In this document: one piece after another, positions 1-5,488 of the stretch
Layout of the letters: every line of letters starts with the position of its first letter
How positions within the stretch are numbered: position 1 is the stretch's first letter
Source: CAYSRM01 sp964475205
GTDB taxonomy: Bacteria > Verrucomicrobiota > Kiritimatiellia > UBA8416 > CAYSRM01
Direction of reading: 5' to 3'
Length of the DNA: 9,683 bases
NCBI GenBank assembly: GCA_964475205.1
Contig: CAYYVQ010000079.1
Coordinates: 1 to 9,683 of the forward strand
Position numbers and translations under genes: made by a program
Notes under the pieces: model-generated
Databases searched by the model: none
Seen by the model: only the letters and a program-made list of their open reading frames with translations
What the model was told of the DNA's origin: nothing

Positions 1-96
1 AGGATCAAGATCGGGCAAACCGGTTTTGGCCTGCAATGGCTGTGCTATGAAACGTTTCTGCCGGAGGAGTGTGAGATATGCGGGCTCGCAACCTGA
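1..96 (+). CDS. 3' end of an unidentified gene (partial)
   Basis: Reading from base 1, frame 1 stays open for 31 codons and ends at TGA (94-96). The residues look like a real protein end: a hydrophobic/aromatic stretch (FGLQWLCYETFL) followed by an acidic, cysteine-containing tail (PEECEICGLAT). The gene enters from outside the window and converges on the membrane protein whose stop lies at 122-124, leaving a 25-base gap. I do not recognise the family. The open stretch is short enough to be chance, so confidence is limited; the evidence is only the open frame, plausible composition and tight convergent spacing. Confidence 0.42.
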   Translation, partial: RIKIGQTGFGLQWLCYETFLPEECEICGLAT

Positions 97-121
97 GTTC
101 TTGCTTATTTCGGGCCAGGTC

Positions 122-595
122 TTACTTCTGCAGAAACCTGCGTGACGAAAAAGACGCAAGAACCAGGGCGGAAACAGCAATAAATGAACCAACGGTCCAC
201 TTATAGGTTCTCTCCTGTTGCAGAAAAGTCAGTCTTTCCTTGTTATCCTTTGGCAGCTTTTCCGGCGGGGTTTCCTCTATTCGCGGAATGATAATAGCTA
301 TAAGAACAACAGAGGCAATTAGGATTGCTGCTATCTGCAGCATGAATCCGTCTGAGTTCAGCGACTTATCCAGCCGGAAAAAATCCGTATACTGGTGAGC
401 TGCGGCCATTGCAGTCCAGACAAGGCCCAGCAGAAGGGCAACTATGCCGACTCCAAAAAAACCGGTTTTGTACATCAACCAGAAAGAATAATCATGCGGC
501 GGTTTTGTAAGCAAAGCAACAACCAGCCCGATGAAGGCGACGGCTGCGCCTCCTATCTGAAATTTTCTAAGTTGTTTATCTGTAAAACCTGCCAT
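122..595 (-). CDS. small four-helix membrane protein, function unknown
   Basis: A 157-residue protein with four predicted membrane segments at about residues 12-30, 43-66, 84-104 and 133-150. The N-terminus is short and basic (KQLRK). A soluble charged loop between helices 3 and 4 (about 105-130) is rich in Glu, Lys and Pro, and the C-terminus is basic (SSRRFLQK). No catalytic motif or family signature is recognisable. The ATG at 595 has only a weak, distant GAGG-like sequence upstream. It is a single gene, convergent with the partial gene at the left edge and divergent from the M50-like gene at 812; the 216-bp divergent region holds a palindromic repeat. Hydrophobicity and frame integrity support a real gene. 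No function can be assigned. Confidence 0.75.
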   Translation of the reverse strand: MAGFTDKQLRKFQIGGAAVAFIGLVVALLTKPPHDYSFWLMYKTGFFGVGIVALLLGLVWTAMAAAHQYTDFFRLDKSLNSDGFMLQIAAILIASVVLIAIIIPRIEETPPEKLPKDNKERLTFLQQERTYKWTVGSFIAVSALVLASFSSRRFLQK

Positions 596-622
596 AGCTA
601 AATTTTAACCTCATGTTCGATG

Positions 623-680
623 TTTAACCTGATCTATTCATAAAAATCTATTACGAAGTTGATGTATAGATCAGGTTAAA
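623..680. repeat. palindromic element, family A, simple copy
   Basis: The inverted arms at 623-640 (tttaacctgatctattca) and 663-680 match at 17 of 18 positions around a 22-base centre, so the transcript could fold into a long hairpin. The ends are flanked by ATGT on both sides (619-622 and 680-683 region, depending on the boundary), a possible short target duplication. Bases 625-656 are identical to 5288-5319, and 650-678 match 5438-5466 at 27 of 29 positions. This copy is therefore the uninterrupted version of the element upstream of the pyruvate kinase gene. It lies between two divergent genes. Confidence 0.85.
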
Positions 681-718
681 TGTCGTACTCTCCTGAACGG
701 CCAAACGCAAGATTTTTT

Positions 719-735
719 TTAACCACGGATTAACC
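719..735 (+). repeat. fragment of CACGGAT-type repeat
   Basis: After a run of eight T (713-720) comes aaccacggattaacc, matching the start of the CACGGAT-family arms at 3255 and 9473 for about 10-11 bases. No second arm is visible nearby, so it is at most a truncated copy, and a chance match is possible. Confidence 0.35.
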
Positions 736-811
736 TTATCAAAGGCAAGGCAGGCACAAGCGCCGGATCCGTCTCGACACTGTTACCCCTGATACACTAT
801 TTTCCGGGAAT

Positions 812-1525
812 ATGAGAGCAGTGTTCTTTCTTATTGGATTGTTGCTTATTCCATTGTGTGCGGCAACCACAACCACGCTGGTGTCGATGATGGAATCCAT
901 CAAGCCGGTATCCTCTGCGCTCGTGCCGCCTTCGGCCTGGGCGTTTTCAGGAGGGTTTGCATTATGGATGATAGTGTTTTTGTGCCTTCCCCGTCCGGTG
1001 CGAAGTTATGTGCTGGCCCATGAACTTACGCACGCTCTCTGGGCAACTCTCAGCGGCATAGAAATTCATGGCATCCAGATTAAGAAGGAAAGAGGCAGCG
1101 TTACATTGGAAAAAACGAACTTCCTCGTCACCCTTGCCCCTTATTTTTTTCCATTATATACTATCATGGTCATCGGCATTTACTACCTGCTGGGCGCGTT
1201 TTATGACGTCCAGAAATTCTCATTGATCTGGCTGGGCCTGATCGGCCTGACCTGGGGCTTTCACTTCAGCTTTACAATTATAACTCTAATGCAGCGCCAG
1301 ACCGACATTGAAGAGTATGGCAGAGTTTTCTCGTATTCCGTTATTTATCTATTCAATATTACCGGCATTATTTTCTGGGTTGTCATAGTTTCCGAACCGG
1401 GCATCGAGGAGATGGTTCACATTTTGCGACTGGAAATATTGCGCATATATCAAGCAGTATACGGAGCATGCGCGAATCTGACCGGAGACATAAAAGAGGC
1501 AGTCGAAACTATTTTCGGGCGATAA
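812..1525 (+). CDS. M50-like membrane metalloprotease family protein
   Basis: A 237-residue membrane protein. Hydrophobic segments lie at about 3-25, 43-60, 104-127, 137-160 and 174-193, followed by an amphipathic C-terminal tail. Residues 70-74 are HELTH, an HExxH zinc/catalytic motif at the start of a membrane-associated helix (AHELTHALWA). Further on, FHFSFTI (about 150-156) and TDIEEYGRVFSY (164-175) contain Asp165, a candidate third zinc ligand. The layout resembles the M50B-like group rather than the canonical site-2 protease at 6947, since NPxxDG and the usual GP motifs are absent. The likely role is a membrane-embedded zinc protease or a scaffold derived from one; substrate unknown. 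ATG 812 follows a weak ccggga. It stands alone, so context does not help. Confidence 0.78.
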   Translation: MRAVFFLIGLLLIPLCAATTTTLVSMMESIKPVSSALVPPSAWAFSGGFALWMIVFLCLPRPVRSYVLAHELTHALWATLSGIEIHGIQIKKERGSVTLEKTNFLVTLAPYFFPLYTIMVIGIYYLLGAFYDVQKFSLIWLGLIGLTWGFHFSFTIITLMQRQTDIEEYGRVFSYSVIYLFNITGIIFWVVIVSEPGIEEMVHILRLEILRIYQAVYGACANLTGDIKEAVETIFGR

Positions 1526-1769
1526 TCTGCAATAAGACAGCACATTCGCCCGTTGAACTGACAGGGAAAGCATGACCATAAGCGATCAGGATCGGGTTGC
1601 GGGACGCGAACGGGTTGAGCGAGGCCGAGAAAATGCACACGATAATGAGGCCTGGTCGCCGAGGACCGGATTGAGCCCTTGTCAAAGTCAGAAGAAAGCA
1701 CAAAACACCATATTGAGCAGCTTGCCGCACATCTTTTGTCGGTTGAAGGGCTCGACTGGGAACCGGAGG

Positions 1770-2168
1770 CTACTGACCGGCTGTTTCAGGATTTATCCGA
1801 CGAGCCTGATCCCACAAGTCTTCTATGGAATAATAATTCCTTTTCTCTTCAGAAAAGATGTGGATAACCACGTCTACGTAGTCGAGAACTATCCATCCGC
1901 TTTCAGGGCTTCCTGCTTTGCTGTAACAGTACAAGCCGTTGCTTTTCAACTCCTTTTCAGTCTCGTTGAGCAAAGCCTTGAGATGAGGGGGACTGTTACC
2001 GGATACAATCAGGATATAATCGGTTATACTTGAAAGACCGCCAACATCCAGGAGGATAATATCCTGGCCTTTTTTACCCGAAAGCAATGCCGCTGCCTTC
2101 CCGGCCAGATCGATTCCGGATAGTTCGCGGTCTTTTCCCCCTGCTTGTTTATCTTCCTCTTCAATCAT
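1770..2168 (-). CDS. rsfS: ribosomal silencing factor RsfS
   Basis: A 132-residue member of the RsfS/YbeB/Iojap family, which binds the 50S protein uL14 and blocks subunit joining when nutrients are limiting. The family core is clear: DIILLDVGGLSSITDYI (about 36-52), ILIVSGNSPPHLKAL (about 52-66), a Gly-Trp-Ile-Val-Leu-Asp-Tyr-Val-Asp-Val-Val-Ile-His stretch (about 90-102) and the closing YYSIEDLW (about 112-119). Length is normal, with about 18 extra charged residues at the N-terminus. ATG 2168 has a good ribosome-binding site (gagagga) a few bases upstream. It lies downstream of nadD, the usual bacterial neighbour, so the two form a likely operon; a small inserted element now occupies the gap. 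Confidence 0.96.
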   Translation of the reverse strand: MIEEEDKQAGGKDRELSGIDLAGKAAALLSGKKGQDIILLDVGGLSSITDYILIVSGNSPPHLKALLNETEKELKSNGLYCYSKAGSPESGWIVLDYVDVVIHIFSEEKRNYYSIEDLWDQARRINPETAGQ

Positions 2169-2191
2169 TCATTCCTCTCTTTTTACTGGTA

Positions 2192-2295
2192 GGTTCTGTC
2201 AAGTTTTCTACTCCATTTGTTGGGTTAACCACACACCCACACTCACATGCCCACACACAGCTTTCATTACTCTTCATTAAAATTTTGACACTACC
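2192..2295. mobile_element. 104-bp MITE-like element between nadD and rsfS
   Basis: The termini ggttctgtcaagtttt (2192-2207) and, read in reverse complement from 2295, ggtagtgtcaaaattt form imperfect terminal inverted repeats (about 12 of 16 matching). The element is flanked by a perfect 8-bp direct repeat, tactggta, at 2184-2191 and 2296-2303, which I read as a target-site duplication. The interior is C/A-rich with no coding capacity. An 8-bp duplication and GG-starting ends suggest mobilisation by an IS256-like transposase, but that assignment is inference. Removing the element and one duplication gives nadD ending in CAG-TAA with 14 bases to the rsfS ATG, a normal operon junction. Confidence 0.8.
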
Positions 2296-2915
2296 TACTG
2301 GTATAATCTGTGTTCGGATATGTACATCTCAACTTCGCAGGGCACCAGGTATTTGATGCTCAGGCCTTCGGCTACACGATACCTGATCTCCGAAGAAGAA
2401 ATATCTATCAACCTGCCCCGATGAACGTCATTGAGCAGGCGGCTGCCTGCAGTTTTGCCCAACCCGATATCGCATGGATCAATCTGTTCGATGTCATGCC
2501 CCGGCCGCCCAAAGGTTACAAAGGTGCATATCTCAAGGAGACGATGCACATTTTTCCAGGTGTGCAACTCTAGAAGACTGTCGGCGCCTATAACAAAAAA
2601 CAACTCGGCGCCGGGCAGGTCTTTTTTAAGCTCCTGCACTGTTTCCACACTGTAAGATGGCGGACCCCTGAAAATCTCAATATTGCTGGCTTCCAGGTGT
2701 AAATCATGATCAAGAACCAGTTTGAGCATTCCCAGCCGATGTCTCGCAGGCGCAAGATTCAATTCCGGCTTGTGTGGCGGTTGGGCGCAAGGTATAAGCA
2801 AGACCCTGGATAATTCATATTTTTCGCGAGCCTGTTCCGCAAGTATGAGATGGCCCAGATGCACCGGGTTGAACGTACCGCCTAAGATCCCTATTTTCTC
2901 ACTGGTTCGCTGCAT
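2295..2915 (-). CDS. nadD: nicotinate-nucleotide adenylyltransferase NadD
   Basis: A 206-residue enzyme joining nicotinate mononucleotide and ATP to make deamido-NAD in NAD biosynthesis. The nucleotidyltransferase signature GGTFNPVHLGHL lies at about residues 12-23, with the (H/T)xGH motif HLGH. The C-terminal ISSSEIRYRV (about 172-181) is the ISSTxIR ATP-binding motif, and LVPCEVEMYISEHRLY is the usual family ending, so the protein is full length. RsfS lies downstream. The stop codon TAG uses TA from the target duplication and G from the inserted element; before insertion it would have been TAA. No strong ribosome-binding site precedes ATG 2915, but no other Met is available before the motif. 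Confidence 0.97.
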   Translation of the reverse strand: MQRTSEKIGILGGTFNPVHLGHLILAEQAREKYELSRVLLIPCAQPPHKPELNLAPARHRLGMLKLVLDHDLHLEASNIEIFRGPPSYSVETVQELKKDLPGAELFFVIGADSLLELHTWKNVHRLLEICTFVTFGRPGHDIEQIDPCDIGLGKTAGSRLLNDVHRGRLIDISSSEIRYRVAEGLSIKYLVPCEVEMYISEHRLYQ

Positions 2916-3224
2916 ATCAAAATTGTCCGGCCTTTCATCAACAAAGCAGTTTTGTTTATATTTAGTATTATGGCAATAGAATAATCATAACCCGCATATT
3001 GATGGTCGCTGGTATGTGCGAAGGGCGGGCAGGTTGTAGCTGCGGCAAACTCGGAGCGTGAATAGATGAGGTTAGTCCTTGACTTTACAACTTTTATGCC
3101 GTAAACAGGATTTTAGAGTCTGAAAGTGTAGGTTCGGTATGAAGGGAAAAATTGTCCGAAGCCTGGTTGAGCACAGCAGGTTGTTTTTCGAGGCGCTGCG
3201 GTTTTGATTGCGGACCAAGGGCCT
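2916..3224. other. intergenic region upstream of nadD and the response regulator
   Basis: No open frame here looks like a gene. The sequence tgaatagatgaggtta (3059-3074) matches the right arm of family A repeats at 15 of 16 positions. A weak left-arm candidate starts near 2988 (taacccgcatattga), so 2988-3074 may be a decayed copy. A TTGACT at about 3078 has no convincing -10 partner. The divergent promoters of nadD and the regulator should lie in or near this region, but I cannot place them. Confidence 0.4.
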
Positions 3225-3401
3225 TAGCCTGGATTATTCACAAGAAGGAAATTTAACCACGGATAACACTGATTACACGGATAAAGTATAAGAATGATGG
3301 ATATAAAACAAAAATCCGTGTTATCAGTGCAATCAGTGGTTAAAAAATATCAGCAAACGACTTGTATATTATTTCGAAAAGTTGATGAATAGATCAGGTT
3401 A
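3225..3401. repeat. palindromic element, family A, copy with nested palindrome
   Basis: The left end tagcctggattattca (3225-3240) and right end tgaatagatcaggtta (3386-3401) are diverged inverted repeats of the same family as 623-680. The right side retains gttgatgaatagatcagg as in the 5288-5466 copy. Between them sits a second, unrelated palindrome (3252-3344). The element ends 12 bases before the response regulator ATG, and its last base is the first base of that gene's aggggt ribosome-binding site. Any promoter for the regulator probably lies inside or to the left of the element. Confidence 0.75.
3252..3344. repeat. CACGGAT-type palindromic element nested in family A copy
   Basis: The left arm 3252-3282 (tttaaccac, then a CACGGAT-containing tract) and right arm 3314-3344 are inverted repeats of 31 bases matching at 27 positions, separated by a 31-base AT-rich spacer. 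Within the left arm, 3255-3282 matches 9473-9500 at 25 of 28 positions, so this is a dispersed family. No coding sequence lies between the arms; it looks like the empty or non-autonomous form of the element around the GxxExxY remnant at the right edge. Confidence 0.85.
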
Positions 3402-3413
3402 GGGGTATGAAAT

Positions 3414-4715
3414 ATGGCAAGAATTCTAATTGTAGACGACGAAGAAAATATCTGCCAGGTGTTGAGTACTCTGCTTAAAAGCCAGGGGCATGAAACTGTT
3501 CCGCTTCAAAACGGACAGGAAGCGATAGACAAGATCAGCGCTGAAGATTTTGATCTGCTTCTCTCGGACATCCGGATGCACCCGGTCAACGGGATGCAGA
3601 TTCTTGAACATGCCGGAAAAGTTAAACCGGCAATGCCGGTTGTCATGCTCACCGCATACAGTTCATTGGAAACAGCCGCTACCTCGCTTAAACTGGGAGC
3701 ATTTGACTATCTTCCAAAACCTTTCAAAGTTAATGAACTGATGGACACCATAAACCGGGCTATCGATTACGGAAGCGCTTTGAAACAAAAAAAGAAGGTC
3801 GCTGACGACCAGCCGCCCCGGTACCATATCGACAATGTAATAGCAGAAAGCCCGGCAATGCAGGCGGTATGCGAGCTTGTCAAGAGAATCGGCCCGACAA
3901 ACAGCCCTGTTTTCATCTACGGAGAGAAAGGCGTCGGAAAAGCCCTTATAGCCAGGGCTATCCATGACCACAGCAGACGCAATGAAAACAAATTTGTTAC
4001 CATCAACTGTGAGGAAACACCCGGGGCGCAACTGAAAGATAAATTGTTCGGACACGAAAAAGGCGCAACGGAGGATTCTTCGGAGGCTTTTCCCGGAGCA
4101 TTGGAAGAGGCAAAGGATGGCTCGATCTTTATTGAGGGAATCAACCTGCTGCCTTTGGATGTGCAACGTGACATTTGCGATATGATCTCCACCAGGAAGA
4201 AAACCCGTCTGGGCGGCAAACAGCAGACGGCTCCCGATGTCCGTTTCCTCGCTTCGGCGGATACAGATCCAAACGAGCTGCTCAGCAAAGGAGAACTTGA
4301 TCAGGATCTGCATTCCAGGCTCGCAGTAATGCCCGTGGAGATAAAACCACTGAGAGAAAGACGCGAGGACATCATTCCCATTGTAAAACACCTGATGCAG
4401 AGTCTCTCCGGGAATGAGTCCACCCGGCTCAGCCTGGACCCGCAAGTAGCCGCTGTTCTGCAGTCATACCCTTGGCCCGGCAATGTCAAAGAACTGGAAA
4501 GCACGATTACTGAAGCCGTCCGAAAATCAGAGAATGGAGTGATTGAAAAGAAAGACCTGCCTGGGAAAATAGCTGATACTCCTATACTTAAAGAAGTTGT
4601 CTCCGATCTCAGGGAACTTGAATCCACACGCGGAAAAGCCCTGAAACGGTTTCTCAAAACAAAAGAAAGCCATTATCTGAAAAATATCCGGCCGCGCCGC
4701 AGCCAGGATAAATAG
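3414..4715 (+). CDS. NtrC-like response regulator with degenerate AAA+ domain, no DNA-binding domain
   Basis: 433 residues. The receiver domain (about 1-120) is intact: acidic pair Asp8/Asp9, phosphoacceptor Asp52, Thr80, Lys102. A sigma-54-activator-type AAA+ domain (about 140-385) follows, with a Walker A-like GEKGVGKA (170-177), the GHEKGA anchor, an arginine-finger candidate Arg302 (DLHSRL), PLRERREDI and YPWPGNVKEL. Key positions are lost. The sigma-54-contacting GAFTGA loop reads GATEDS (217-222). Walker B, normally FLDE, reads FIEG (239-242), so both catalytic acidic residues are altered. The C-terminus is a basic tail ending RPRRSQDK in place of the Fis-type helix-turn-helix. It probably signals through phosphorylation or protein binding rather than activating sigma-54 promoters. 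ATG 3414 has aggggt upstream. No histidine kinase is adjacent. Confidence 0.93.
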   Translation: MARILIVDDEENICQVLSTLLKSQGHETVPLQNGQEAIDKISAEDFDLLLSDIRMHPVNGMQILEHAGKVKPAMPVVMLTAYSSLETAATSLKLGAFDYLPKPFKVNELMDTINRAIDYGSALKQKKKVADDQPPRYHIDNVIAESPAMQAVCELVKRIGPTNSPVFIYGEKGVGKALIARAIHDHSRRNENKFVTINCEETPGAQLKDKLFGHEKGATEDSSEAFPGALEEAKDGSIFIEGINLLPLDVQRDICDMISTRKKTRLGGKQQTAPDVRFLASADTDPNELLSKGELDQDLHSRLAVMPVEIKPLRERREDIIPIVKHLMQSLSGNESTRLSLDPQVAAVLQSYPWPGNVKELESTITEAVRKSENGVIEKKDLPGKIADTPILKEVVSDLRELESTRGKALKRFLKTKESHYLKNIRPRRSQDK

Positions 4716-4798
4716 AGACCGGCTTCTCCTTTCAAAATTGCGCAGGGATTTGAACAATCATATATTATTCAGCGTTATTGCAATAGACTTAAAGGTAA

Positions 4799-5290
4799 AT
4801 GAGTTTGCCCGAACACATTATTATTGACGGCAACAATGTTTTACACAAGCCATGTTGCCTGTGGAAGAATCTGGCTTTCGATTCAGCCCGATGGAAACTG
4901 GCCCGCGAGACAGAACGGATGGCGGGTGATATCGCAGACAGGATAACCATTGTTTTTGACGGCTCCATTGGAGGCCGTGCCGATAACATTCCCTACGGTT
5001 CGTTCGAAGTTATTTTTTCAGATGCAGGCATAAGCGCCGACACATTGATAGAACGTCTCGTACTGGATTCTGACTCTCCGGAAAATACAGTTGTTGTCAC
5101 ATCCGATCGTCTCGAAAGCAATGCGGTAAGCGCAGCAGGCGCTCAAGTGATGTCATGCGACGCGTTCATAGACTTGCTTACAGATGAATCCCGCGACTTT
5201 GGCAACAGGGCACGAGGAAACACCGAAACCAGGGGGCCAATGCTGGGAGACTTTTTCCCCATGCCCGGGCAGGAAAGCAAAAAGGACTAA
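4799..5290 (+). CDS. YacP/Rae1-type NYN-domain protein (putative RNase)
   Basis: 163 residues forming one PIN-like NYN domain. The four acidic positions expected for a metal-dependent nuclease are visible: Asp10 in IIIDGNNV, Asp54 in IVFDGS, Asp81 in ISADTLIERL and Asp103 in VVVTSDR. This order is that of the YacP group (Bacillus Rae1 cuts mRNA in the ribosome A site). The substrate here is inferred only from family. ATG 4799 follows aaaggt at short spacing. The stop TAA (5288-5290) is also the first three bases of a palindromic element, so the polar C-terminal tail (after about 140) may not be the ancestral end. It lies 83 bases after the response regulator and before pyruvate kinase. Confidence 0.87.
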   Translation: MSLPEHIIIDGNNVLHKPCCLWKNLAFDSARWKLARETERMAGDIADRITIVFDGSIGGRADNIPYGSFEVIFSDAGISADTLIERLVLDSDSPENTVVVTSDRLESNAVSAAGAQVMSCDAFIDLLTDESRDFGNRARGNTETRGPMLGDFFPMPGQESKKD

Positions 5291-5466
5291 CCTGATCTAT
5301 TCATAAAAATCTATTACGAGTGTGTATGTCCCTTCATCTCAACGACTTTGCTGGCCAGCCGATCTTGACGTATGTTCATACGCCTTCACCCGGCTATCTG
5401 CGCAAAGCCATTGATCTAAAGCGATCTGCGCACTCTCATTACGAAGTTGATGAATAGATCAGGCTA
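5288..5466. repeat. palindromic element, family A, copy split by a 118-bp insertion
   Basis: The left part 5288-5319 is identical to 625-656. The right part 5438-5466 matches 650-678 at 27 of 29 positions. Between them, 5320-5437 is absent from the simple copy and is flanked by a 7-bp direct repeat, attacga (5313-5319 and 5438-5444), that occurs once in the simple copy (650-656). The insert contains the perfect hairpin cgtatg-tt-catacg (5369-5382), the palindrome gctggccagc (5350-5359) and a direct repeat atctgcgca (5396-5404, 5424-5432). The outer element begins within the stop codon of the NYN gene and ends 22 bases before the preferred pyruvate kinase start. Confidence 0.85.
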
Positions 5467-5488
5467 AAAAATGGGTGGAAAGAGCTCA

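Noticed and set aside
1572..2033. + strand open frame overlapping the end of rsfS
   Set aside because: More than half lies antisense to rsfS, and the remainder (Arg/Glu-rich start) has no family resemblance. The neighbouring TTG-started frame from 1679 was rejected for the same reason, although its first 30 codons look mildly protein-like.
2226..2260. C/A-rich tract resembling short tandem repeats
   Set aside because: It is irregular, with no constant period, and lies inside the MITE; there is no sign of a CRISPR or functional tandem array.
3077..3106. TTGACT followed at 17 bases by taaaca as a promoter
   Set aside because: The -10 match is poor and no start codon or transcript direction supports it.
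3663..4445. 260-codon open frame antisense to the response regulator
   Set aside because: It lies wholly opposite a gene with clear receiver and AAA+ domains, has no recognisable motifs and no ribosome-binding site; it is a compositional shadow.
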